Below, one piece after another: positions 1-5,417 of a stretch of DNA of 7,214 nt. Position 1 is the stretch's first letter. Each line of letters begins with the position of its first letter. The notes under the pieces are model-generated. The model saw only the letters and a program-made list of their open reading frames with translations. It was not told the origin of the DNA and did not search any database. Source of the DNA: Actinomycetota bacterium (GTDB taxonomy: Bacteria > Actinomycetota > Geothermincolia > Geothermincolales > RBG-13-55-18); assembly GCA_028275245.1 (NCBI GenBank), contig JAPWVA010000054.1:1-7214 (forward strand), read 5' to 3'. The translations under genes were made by a program, and so were the position numbers.

Positions 1-109
1 GAAACCGCCTTTTCACCTCCCGGGAGGCATCCTTTCCAATGGTACGGGAATGCCTTAGCTGTCAGGTATGACGTGGACTTGGCCGTGGTACGAGCAAAGG
101 AGGAAAGAG
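1..109 (+). other. Upstream region of pst operon
   Basis: This is the leader in front of pstS, cut by the window edge. I see no convincing -35/-10 pair in it, so the operon promoter may lie further left. It contains a perfect 12-bp palindrome, CCTCCCGGGAGG, at 16-27. A single CTGTCA at 59-64 resembles half of an enterobacterial Pho box, but there is no second copy 11 bases away, so I do not call a Pho box. GTCA-GGTA-TGAC at 61-72 is a short inverted repeat. Confidence 0.4.
96..103 (+). promoter_or_regulatory. Ribosome binding site of pstS
   Basis: AAAGGAGG lies 6 bases before the ATG at 110. It decides the start: the longer frame opening at ATG 68 has no such site and would add a Trp-rich segment (MTWTWPWYEQ) ahead of a normal signal peptide. 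Confidence 0.85.
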
Positions 110-1003
110 ATGGTAAAAGCTGGCATGAAGGGTAAAGACTGCTTTGCGGTTAAGCATTGGAGGGCGCTGGGCCTTGCCCTTTTAATACCCTTCCTGGTTT
201 CCCCGCTCCTTCTTGCCGCTTCCGGTTGCGGCGGAGGAGGGGATGCAAGTGAGCCGGCGAAAAAGGGTTTGAAGGGATCCCTCAAGCTTTCCGGATCTAC
301 CACCGTTTTGCCCCTGGCCCAGCAGGCGGCCGAGATGTTCATGGACGAGAACCCCGACGTGACCATCGACGTCCAGGGTGGAGGCTCTAGTGTGGGGATA
401 TCCAATGTATCCGAGGGCGTGGTGGACATCGGCATGTCCTCCCGGAATCTCAAGAAGGAAGAGGAAGGATTGGGCCTGGTGGGACATCGCATCGCGCTGG
501 ATGTCATCGTGATCATCACCCATAAGGACGTACCGGTGGAGGATCTGCCTCCGGAGCAGGTGAAGGACATCTTCACCGGGAAGATAACCAACTGGAAGCA
601 GCTGGGGGGCCCTGACCTCGCCATCCAGGTCGTGGTGAGGGACAAGGCATCCGGTACCAGGGAGATGTTCGACGAGAAGGCCCTGAAGAAGGAAGAACCC
701 AAGGCCGGTGCCATAGAGTGCAACAGCAACGGCCTGGTGCGGCAGACGGTGGCTGGCACCCCGGGCGCCATCGGATATATTTCCCTGGGATACCTTGACG
801 GCACGGTGAAGGCCCTCAAGTATGGGGGCGTCGAGGGCAACCAGGCCAATGCAGAGGCCGGCAAGTACGCCCTCTCCCGCTACCTATACCTTTTCACCAA
901 GGGCGAGCCAGGAGAGCTGGCAAAGGCCTTCATCGACTACATCCTCTCCCCTAAGTTCCAGAGAGAGGTGGTAGCCAAGGAGTACATCCCGGTGGTGAAG
1001 TAG
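110..1003 (+). CDS. pstS: Phosphate ABC transporter substrate-binding lipoprotein PstS
   Basis: This is the extracytoplasmic phosphate-binding protein of the Pst importer, 297 residues from the chosen ATG. A basic N-region (MVKAGMKGKD), a hydrophobic stretch at about residues 20-37 and the lipobox ASGC (Cys40) indicate a lipid-anchored exported protein. A Gly-rich linker follows. Phosphate-pocket motifs of the PstS family are seen in order: SGSTT at 61-65, GGGSSVGI at 90-97, SSRNL at 110-114, and KASGTREMF at 179-187, where SGTR is the classic ligand loop. NWKQLGG (161-167) is also typical of the family. The length fits the shorter PstS type common outside enterobacteria. It is the first gene of pstSCAB-phoU. 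pstC follows within about 20-85 bases, separated by a very stable hairpin (1054-1089) that could protect the pstS message. ATG 125 is a less likely alternative start. Function is certain at family level; affinity is not known. Confidence 0.96.
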   Translation: MVKAGMKGKDCFAVKHWRALGLALLIPFLVSPLLLAASGCGGGGDASEPAKKGLKGSLKLSGSTTVLPLAQQAAEMFMDENPDVTIDVQGGGSSVGISNVSEGVVDIGMSSRNLKKEEEGLGLVGHRIALDVIVIITHKDVPVEDLPPEQVKDIFTGKITNWKQLGGPDLAIQVVVRDKASGTREMFDEKALKKEEPKAGAIECNSNGLVRQTVAGTPGAIGYISLGYLDGTVKALKYGGVEGNQANAEAGKYALSRYLYLFTKGEPGELAKAFIDYILSPKFQREVVAKEYIPVVK

Positions 1004-1022
1004 TATCCGGAACGATCGCCCC

Positions 1023-1973
1023 ATGACATCCCAACTTTGTCCGGGAAAGATGGCCGGCCCCGCCGCCCGTTCCTGGGCGGGGGGGCCGGTGAACCCCTTC
1101 AAGGGACAAAGGGAGGCCGCCATCCGCTGGACGTTGAGGATTTGTGCCCTGATCAGCGTGGTGGGCCTTTTCCTGATGGTGGCCTTCCTCCTCCGGGAGT
1201 CCCTTCCCGCCTGGAGGGAAGCGGGTTTCACCAACCTCTTCGCCGCCGATTGGAACCCTGGTCGGGGAAAGTATGGAATCCTCATCTTCCTGGTGGGGAC
1301 GATGGCAGTTTCAGCAGGAGGCTTGATGCTGGGGGCGCCGCTAGCCCTGGCCACAGCAATCTACCTCCATGCCTATGCCCGTCCCGCTTGGAGGAGGGTG
1401 ATCGGCAAAGGGTTGGAGGTACTGGCCGGGATCCCCTCCATCATCCTGGGCTGGTTGGGTTTCACCACCCTGGTCCCCCTAGTAAGGAGTCTGGCGGGGG
1501 GGACGGGGATGGGGATACTGCCTGCCTCGATGGTGCTGGCGGTGATGATCCTTCCCACGGTGGCCACCATCGCCCGGGACTCCCTGGACGCGGTCCCGGA
1601 ATCCTTCGCGGAGGCCTCCTTTTCCATGGGCGCTACCCGCTGGCAGACCCTGCGCCGGGTGATTATCCCCACTGCCTGGCCAGGGATAGCGGTGGCGATG
1701 ATCCTTGGGCTGGGCAGAGCCCTGGGGGAGACCATGGCGGTGGCCATGGTGATAGGGCCAGCCACGGCCTTTCCCAGGAACCTGACCACGCCCACCCATA
1801 CCCTGACCACCAAGATCATGCTGGAGATGGGGGAATCCACCGGGGTGCACCGCTCCTCTCTCTTCGCCATGGCCTTGGTCCTGCTGGCCCTTTCCACGCT
1901 GCTCATACTCTTGGTGAGGTTACTTTCCAGGAAGGCGGTCCAGGAGTTCCCGGGCGGGGTCCTTACTTGTTGA
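1023..1973 (+). CDS. pstC: Phosphate ABC transporter permease PstC
   Basis: One of the two membrane subunits forming the phosphate channel, 316 residues from ATG 1023 (the E. coli protein is about 319). Six hydrophobic segments are visible at about residues 37-57, 84-118, 129-156, 162-186, 219-246 and 280-301. The cytoplasmic EAA loop, which docks on the ATPase PstB, is at 197-222, with EASFSMGATRWQTLRR followed by PxxxPGI. GRALGETMAV in the fifth segment is highly typical of PstC. The start is uncertain: ATG 1023 has no Shine-Dalgarno sequence, and residues 1-22 are Gly/Pro/Ala-rich and encoded by the GC hairpin at 1054-1089. The in-frame GTG at 1089, just past that hairpin with a G-rich tract before it, would give a 294-residue protein that still keeps all membrane segments. 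ATG 1050 is a third option. It follows pstS and precedes pstA in the same frame. Confidence 0.93.
   Translation: MTSQLCPGKMAGPAARSWAGGPVNPFKGQREAAIRWTLRICALISVVGLFLMVAFLLRESLPAWREAGFTNLFAADWNPGRGKYGILIFLVGTMAVSAGGLMLGAPLALATAIYLHAYARPAWRRVIGKGLEVLAGIPSIILGWLGFTTLVPLVRSLAGGTGMGILPASMVLAVMILPTVATIARDSLDAVPESFAEASFSMGATRWQTLRRVIIPTAWPGIAVAMILGLGRALGETMAVAMVIGPATAFPRNLTTPTHTLTTKIMLEMGESTGVHRSSLFAMALVLLALSTLLILLVRLLSRKAVQEFPGGVLTC
1054..1089 (+). repeat. Very stable GC hairpin between pstS and pstC
   Basis: Arms 1054-1068 (CCGGCCCCGCCGCCC) and 1075-1089 (GGGCGGGGGGGCCGG) pair at 14 of 15 positions, all G-C, with one G-G mismatch (1062/1081) and a six-base loop GTTCCT. There is no T-run after it, so it is not a standard intrinsic terminator. 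It lies 50 bases after the pstS stop and ends on the first base of the candidate GTG start of pstC. Likely roles, by inference, are a barrier to 3' decay of the pstS message, partial termination, or masking of the pstC ribosome site. Any of these would give more PstS than permease. Confidence 0.7.
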
Positions 1974-2018
1974 GGTGATGATGACCGGCACCGGCATGGA
2001 AGCGGGGGATGTGCGAAC

Positions 2019-2996
2019 GTGAAAGGTAAACCGGCGGTTGCGACGAGGTCGGCGGTCCGGTCTTCCAGCGGGGCACTACCGCTCAGCGACGAAAGCGGGT
2101 GGAGGAGTCTCCTGGAGGAAAGGGCTGCAAGGGCGGCCAGGAAGGCCAGGATGGCGGATCGGGCCGCGGGACTGTTCTTCAAGGCGGCGGCGGCCGTTTC
2201 CCTGGCGGTGCTTGCGTTCATCATAGGCATCATACTGGTGAAAGGCCTCGGTACCGCCGTGCGCCCGTCCTTTCTCTTCGGAAGGCCCCAGGCCATGAAG
2301 GAAGGTGGAGGTATAGGCCCCATGTTCTTCTCCTCCCTTTACCTGACCTTGCTCACCACCTTGATGGTGGTGCCTCTGGGGGTGGGAGCTGCCCTTTACC
2401 TGGCGGAGTTTTCCAGGGATGGGAGGCTGGTGAGGCTGGTGCGCTGGGGCACGGAGTCCCTTTCCTCCATATCCTCCGTGGTGTTCGGCATCTTCGGGAT
2501 GATCTTCTTCGTCATCTACATGAGGCTCGGTTATTCCCTGCTGGCTGGTGCCCTCACCCTTACCCTCATGAACCTACCTACCGTTATGAGGGTCACGGAG
2601 GAGTCGATAAGGGCGATACCCTGGTCCTACCGGGAGGCATCCCTGAGCCTTGGTGCTTCCCGGTGGGAGACGGCCAGGAGGGTGGTGCTCCCTGCGGCAT
2701 TGCCCGGCATCACCACCGGTGCGGTCCTCACCATGGGAAGGATCATGGGAGAGAGCGCCGCTCTGGTGTACACGGTGGGGATATTCGTGCGTAAACCCCC
2801 CCTTTCCCCCCTACAACCGGCGGCGCCCATGGCTGCCAACATATGGCATCTTTACACCGAGGGAGCACTGATACCGGACTGGATGAGGGTGGCCTCGGGA
2901 GAGGCGGCCGCGCTGCTGGTGATGGTGCTGTTGCTGAACCTGGGCGCTGGGGCCTTGGCCGGGGCTATCAGGAAGAAAATGGGAATATTGCACTAA
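2019..2996 (+). CDS. pstA: Phosphate ABC transporter permease PstA
   Basis: The second membrane subunit of the phosphate importer, 325 residues from a GTG start (E. coli PstA is about 296). Six hydrophobic segments lie at about 51-79, 103-128, 148-168, 172-190, 228-256 and 293-318. The EAA coupling loop is at 206-231 (EASLSLGASRWETARR, then LPGI), followed by GRIMGESAALVYT, characteristic of PstA. The N-terminus is about 50 residues long, Arg/Ala-rich and possibly an amphipathic helix (residues 28-45), longer than usual. No in-frame start exists between the pstC stop and GTG 2019. The internal ATG 2151 (Met45) has AGGAAGG five bases upstream and would give 281 residues, closer to typical length. 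The GTG overlaps the stop of a tiny upstream frame as GTGA. It lies 45 bases after pstC and 27 before pstB, so it is surely co-transcribed. Confidence 0.94.
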   Translation: MKGKPAVATRSAVRSSSGALPLSDESGWRSLLEERAARAARKARMADRAAGLFFKAAAAVSLAVLAFIIGIILVKGLGTAVRPSFLFGRPQAMKEGGGIGPMFFSSLYLTLLTTLMVVPLGVGAALYLAEFSRDGRLVRLVRWGTESLSSISSVVFGIFGMIFFVIYMRLGYSLLAGALTLTLMNLPTVMRVTEESIRAIPWSYREASLSLGASRWETARRVVLPAALPGITTGAVLTMGRIMGESAALVYTVGIFVRKPPLSPLQPAAPMAANIWHLYTEGALIPDWMRVASGEAAALLVMVLLLNLGAGALAGAIRKKMGILH

Positions 2997-3010
2997 GTAA
3001 GGCCTTGCGA

Positions 3011-3016
3011 AGGAGG
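3011..3016 (+). promoter_or_regulatory. Ribosome binding site of pstB
   Basis: AGGAGG lies seven bases before ATG 3024. It supports translation of the unusual acidic N-terminal extension of PstB in preference to initiation at Met48 (ATG 3165), which has only a weak AAGGGA upstream. The small stem CCTT-GCG-AAGG (3003-3013) could partly cover it. Confidence 0.8.
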
Positions 3017-3023
3017 AGATAAC

Positions 3024-3926
3024 ATGCCCTGCGAGGCGGACGAGGAAGAGGTGAGGGGAGTGAAGGTCTCCAGGGAAGCTTTGCTCGAGGTGATGGAGGG
3101 CGAGAGCGACCTGCCTCCCGACGATGAAATGGAGGGGGAAAAGGACCTGGCTCAAGGGAACAAGATGGAACTTTCGGGTCTTTCCCTGAGCTACGGGGGC
3201 AAAAAAGTACTGGAAGACATCAGCATGCCCATACCAGCCCGCAGCATCACCGCCGTGATAGGCCCCTCGGGGTGCGGGAAGAGCTCCTTGCTCCGCTGCC
3301 TCAACCGCATGAACGAGCTGGTGGACGGGGCTCGGGTGGAAGGGAAGGTTTACCTCGATGGGGAGGACGTGTACGCCCCCGGGTTCGACGTGGTGGGCCT
3401 CAGGAGGAGGGTAGGGATGGTCTTCCAGAAGCCCAATCCCTTTCCCAAGAGCGTCTACGAGAACGTGGCCTACGGGCCAAGGCTTTACGGGGTAAGGCAA
3501 AAGAAGGTGCTCGACCGCATAGTAGAGGAAAGCCTCAGGAGAGCGGCCCTGTGGGACGAGGTGAAGGACAAACTGGGGAGCTCCGCCCTGGCCCTCTCCG
3601 GGGGTCAGCAGCAGAGGCTGTGCATAGCCCGGGTGCTGGCCGTTCAACCTGAGGTGATTTTGCTGGACGAACCGTGTTCTGCACTGGATCCCATCTCCAC
3701 CCAGAGGATCGAGGACCTGCTCCACGAGCTCAAGGAGATGTACACTATCGTGATAGTCACCCACAACATGCAGCAGGCGGCCCGGGTGAGCGATTTCACT
3801 GCCTTCATCACCATCGAAGAACAGGGAAGCCCGGGGAGGCTGGTGGAGTTCGGCGAGACCGAGGAGGTCTTCACCAACCCCAGGAAGAAGAAGACGGAGG
3901 ATTACATCACCGGGAGGTTCGGATAA
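3024..3926 (+). CDS. pstB: Phosphate ABC transporter ATPase PstB
   Basis: The cytoplasmic ATPase that powers phosphate import, 300 residues. All ABC motifs are intact: Walker A GPSGCGKS (80-87), Q-loop MVFQKPNPFP (132-141), signature LSGGQQQR (191-198), Walker B VILLDEP with catalytic Glu216, D-loop SALD (219-222) and switch His247 in VTHNMQQA. LRCLNRMNEL after Walker A and the C-terminal FTNPRKKKTEDYITGRFG are typical of PstB. From Met48 the protein is about 253 residues, the normal family length. The preceding 47 residues are an added acidic segment with 16 Asp/Glu against 5 Lys/Arg. It has no recognised domain and looks partly helical (17-25) and partly disordered. The strong ribosome site before ATG 3024 suggests that it is made. 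The gene sits 27 bases after pstA, and phoU follows after a 179-base leader. Confidence 0.97.
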   Translation: MPCEADEEEVRGVKVSREALLEVMEGESDLPPDDEMEGEKDLAQGNKMELSGLSLSYGGKKVLEDISMPIPARSITAVIGPSGCGKSSLLRCLNRMNELVDGARVEGKVYLDGEDVYAPGFDVVGLRRRVGMVFQKPNPFPKSVYENVAYGPRLYGVRQKKVLDRIVEESLRRAALWDEVKDKLGSSALALSGGQQQRLCIARVLAVQPEVILLDEPCSALDPISTQRIEDLLHELKEMYTIVIVTHNMQQAARVSDFTAFITIEEQGSPGRLVEFGETEEVFTNPRKKKTEDYITGRFG

Positions 3927-4105
3927 GGTCCCGGCATGGCGATGGCTGTCCTCCCGCGGGACGGGTATGGGGGGACCCGCCTAGGTTGACGCAATAGTGT
4001 CGCTAATAGAAAGCGCGCTATATAGCCGGGGTGGATAGTACGGCAGGAGGGAGTGGTATTGCGGCAGGAGGTGTCGGTCCCGCGGATGGTGAACGAGGAG
4101 GGCGG
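3927..4105 (+). promoter_or_regulatory. Leader between pstB and phoU
   Basis: This 179-base spacer is long for an otherwise tight operon. It holds a short stem (CGGGT 3962-3966 with ACCCG 3975-3979, loop of eight, no T-run), a perfect palindrome GCTATATAGC at 4017-4026, and TTGACG at 3986-3991 without a well-placed -10 box. Nearer phoU there are three AGGAGG elements: 4045-4050, 4066-4071 and 4096-4101. The first two sit inside a 21-base tandem repeat. The last, four bases before ATG 4106, is the probable phoU ribosome site. No promoter can be asserted. Confidence 0.4.
4041..4080 (+). repeat. 21-base tandem repeat with ribosome-site-like cores
   Basis: CGGCAGGAGG occurs at 4041-4050 and again at 4062-4071, exactly 21 bases (seven codons) apart; the remainder of each unit is diverged. 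Each copy includes AGGAGG. In reading frame 0 the repeat encodes RQE twice, within a tiny open frame (for example TTG 4059 to TGA 4107-4109) whose stop overlaps the phoU start as ATGA. This may be a local duplication or a translational control element. Confidence 0.45.
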
Positions 4106-4750
4106 ATGAGAACGGAAACACGCAAGGACTTCCACCAGAAGCTGGACGATCTCTTCGAGGAAGTCGTGCGCATGGGGGAAATGGTCACCCTCACCGTGAA
4201 CGAGGCCAGGCGCTGTTTCGTGGACTTGGACCGGAAATCAGCCAAGGCCATCGTCCAGGGCGACGAAGTTTTCGACCGCACTAGGGACCTGGTGGAGGAA
4301 AGGGGGCTGGAGCTCCTGGCCACCCAGGCGCCGGTGGCGGTGGATTTGCGCCTGGTGGTGGCCCTGATGAGGGTGGCCCAACACCTGGAAAGGGTGGCCG
4401 ACCTCTGCGTCGATGTGGCCAAGGCCACGCTGAACCTTCCCGATAGGGAGCTCCCCGGCTGGATGAAGGAAACCATCGAGGAGATGGGGCGGAGGGCGGC
4501 GGACATACTGAGAAGGTCCATCTTCGCCTTTCGCAAGCGAAGCCTGGAGGAGGCTTTCCGGTTGGACGTCCTGGACGATGCCGTAGACCGATTGAACCGG
4601 GGTTTCTTCAAGGAGATCGACCGTGGCAGGGAGGAGGAGCTGGACGTGGCGATCCGGGTCATCATGGTGGCCAGGTTCTTCGAGAGAATCGCGGACCACG
4701 CGGTGGACATCGGCGAGGAGACGGCCTTCCTTTTGCGGGGAAGGAAGTGA
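4106..4750 (+). CDS. phoU: Phosphate transport system regulator PhoU
   Basis: A cytoplasmic regulator that restrains Pst transport and phosphate-starvation signalling, 214 residues, typical for the family. It is all-helical with two PhoU repeats. The metal-cluster signature of each repeat is present: LERVADLCVDVA (94-105) and FERIADHAVDIGEE (192-205). The N-terminus MRTETRKDFHQKLDDLFEEVVRMG matches family starts, and AGGAGG lies four bases before ATG 4106, so I chose this over the longer frame from GTG 4031, whose extra 25 residues are a Gly-rich, unlikely leader. It sits last in pstSCAB-phoU, as in many bacteria, where it links transporter state to a PhoR-type kinase; no such kinase is in the window. 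Loss of PhoU in model species derepresses phosphate uptake. Family assignment is secure, but the partner here is unknown. Confidence 0.95.
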   Translation: MRTETRKDFHQKLDDLFEEVVRMGEMVTLTVNEARRCFVDLDRKSAKAIVQGDEVFDRTRDLVEERGLELLATQAPVAVDLRLVVALMRVAQHLERVADLCVDVAKATLNLPDRELPGWMKETIEEMGRRAADILRRSIFAFRKRSLEEAFRLDVLDDAVDRLNRGFFKEIDRGREEELDVAIRVIMVARFFERIADHAVDIGEETAFLLRGRK

Positions 4751-4893
4751 AGCCTGGTGGCGGCGCGCCGGGCGCGATACCCAAGCCCGGGCCGGGAGGT
4801 CTCTGAGGGATCCGGGGTCGTCCTGGTTCTGGTTAGGTGCTCGGAATGTCCGCCTTCCCACCACTTTTGACAGGTGTTTCCCCTAAACCCCTC

Positions 4894-4924
4894 GGTAGCG
4901 CCATGCTGGCGCTACCCCTAGCGC
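4894..4924 (+). terminator. Overlapping alternative hairpins after phoU (possible terminator)
   Basis: GGTAGCGCC (4894-4902) and GGCGCTACC (4908-4916) form a perfect 9-bp stem with loop ATGCT. The right arm can instead pair as GCGCTA (4909-4914) with TAGCGC (4919-4924) across a CCCC loop. The two stems exclude each other. TTTTT follows only at 4939-4943, so this is not a canonical intrinsic terminator, but it is the best candidate for the 3' end of the pst-phoU message, 143 bases after the phoU stop. Confidence 0.4.
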
Positions 4925-4966
4925 GACGCTTCCACGACTTTTTCCCCCGGTGATTATGGCCGGACA

Positions 4967-4981
4967 CTGACTAGCGGTCAG
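4967..4981. repeat. Short inverted repeat CTGAC-N5-GTCAG
   Basis: CTGAC (4967-4971) and GTCAG (4977-4981) are perfect inverted copies with a five-base spacer. They lie 18 bases upstream of the promoter-like TTGACA. The position suits a protein-binding site, but the arms are short and could be chance. Confidence 0.3.
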
Positions 4982-4998
4982 GATCGTGCACTCGTGCC

Positions 4999-5028
4999 TT
5001 GACAGCCAACTGACCCATGGTTAATAAT
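4999..5028 (+). promoter_or_regulatory. Candidate sigma-70/sigma-A promoter
   Basis: TTGACA (4999-5004) is a perfect -35 consensus. AATAAT (5023-5028), after an 18-base spacer, matches five of six -10 positions. It is the best promoter match I found in the window and sits in an AT-richer patch. Initiation would fall near 5035. The next convincing start codon is the TetR-type GTG at 5526, so the message would carry an approximately 490-base leader or end as a separate small RNA. Six-base elements TTGACA, CTGACC and TTAATA at 4999, 5010 and 5021 are spaced 11 apart, which could also reflect activator binding. Confidence 0.5.
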
Positions 5029-5204
5029 GATGTACAGAAGGTCATTTTTGATATAAAGTCCCAGGTAGATGGCCGGCGATGGTGGTAAATGGAGGTGATG
5101 GAAGGTTTTCGGGCCCGGGATTTCCCTTCCCTCCCCCTTTCTGGTATAGCCTCGGGGGTCTGCAGGGAGGAAAACGGAAACGGATGAGGGCGCTCTGCGC
5201 GGTG

Positions 5205-5223
5205 GTCCACCGGTAAGGTGGAT
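5205..5223 (+). repeat. Hairpin GTCCACC-GGTAA-GGTGGAT
   Basis: The arms 5205-5211 and 5217-5223 pair over seven positions (one G-T) around the five-base loop GGTAA. GCGC-TCT-GCGC immediately upstream adds a small second stem. It lies in the predicted transcript from the promoter at 4999-5028 and has no T-run. It suggests RNA structure but does not match any RNA family I recognise. Confidence 0.35.
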
Positions 5224-5335
5224 AATCGCTGCGGCGAGAAAAAGCCCGGCGTGGTGTTGGCTGCCTCTACTGGGGAAGCGGGAGGCGAAACCGGGTCCAC
5301 GGGGCCGCGGGGAAATTATATGGCATGTGTGTGCG

Positions 5336-5355
5336 ACCGCCTGGGGGCGGTTTAT
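5336..5355 (+). terminator. Weak terminator-like hairpin ahead of tetR-type gene
   Basis: ACCGCC (5336-5341) and GGCGGT (5346-5351) form a perfect 6-bp stem with loop TGGG, followed by TTAT and, ten bases further, by the T-rich patch at 5365-5377. If used, it would end a transcript begun near 5035 after about 320 bases. The T-tract right behind the stem is short, so efficiency is doubtful. Confidence 0.3.
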
Positions 5356-5401
5356 CCCTGCGGCTATTTTTATTTATCGTGACGTTGTGGCATGGTGGAT
5401 G

Positions 5402-5417
5402 CGAGCCCGCCGGCTCG
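5402..5417. promoter_or_regulatory. Candidate operator: CGAGCC-CGCC-GGCTCG inverted repeat
   Basis: Perfect 6-bp inverted arms with a four-base spacer lie 109 bases before the GTG of the TetR-type gene. Sixteen-base palindromes close to their own gene are common operators of TetR regulators, so autoregulation is possible. It could equally be a hairpin in the leader. No second copy was seen before the acyl-CoA ligase gene. Confidence 0.3.

Noticed and set aside
59..64. CTGTCA as part of a Pho box before pstS
   Set aside because: Only one half-site; the copy expected 11 bases downstream (70-75) reads GACGTG.
68..109. 14-residue extension of PstS from ATG 68
   Set aside because: It has no ribosome site, while AAAGGAGG precedes ATG 110 perfectly; the added Trp-rich residues do not fit a signal peptide.
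1..135. Frame 1 on the + strand is open from base 1 to TAA at 133-135, possibly the end of an upstream gene overlapping pstS
   Set aside because: It would overlap the pstS start and ribosome site by 26 bases, shows no recognisable motif, and 44 codons of open frame are not unusual in GC-rich DNA.
55..864. Long minus-strand open frame opposite pstS (and similar ones at 1373-2323, 2811-3764, 4018-4710, 4238-4864, 6052-6768)
   Set aside because: All are antiparallel to genes with clear family motifs; their sequences are biased and lack recognisable domains, as expected from GC-rich codon bias.
1037..1978. 313-codon + strand frame overlapping pstC
   Set aside because: Gly/Pro/His-rich composition and no membrane segments; it is the +2 shadow of pstC, whose motifs are unmistakable.
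4031..4105. N-terminal extension of PhoU from GTG 4031
   Set aside because: The Gly/Ala-rich peptide is unlike any PhoU N-terminus; ATG 4106 has AGGAGG and matches the family start.
4867..4872. TTGACA as a second promoter -35 box
   Set aside because: No -10-like hexamer 16-18 bases downstream.
5079..5216. 45-codon + strand frame (MVVNGGDGRF...) after the promoter-like site
   Set aside because: Weak ribosome site and low-complexity Gly/Pro/Phe content; nothing supports translation.
5195..5223. T-box-like GGTGGTCCACC motif
   Set aside because: It differs from the T-box core (GGTGG-ACCGCG), there is no identifiable specifier stem upstream, and the downstream gene is a TetR regulator, not an aminoacyl-tRNA or amino-acid gene.
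4971..5300. 109-codon minus-strand frame in the intergenic region
   Set aside because: Pro/Ser/Arg-rich sequence without domains, and it would run against the promoter-like site and structures on the + strand.
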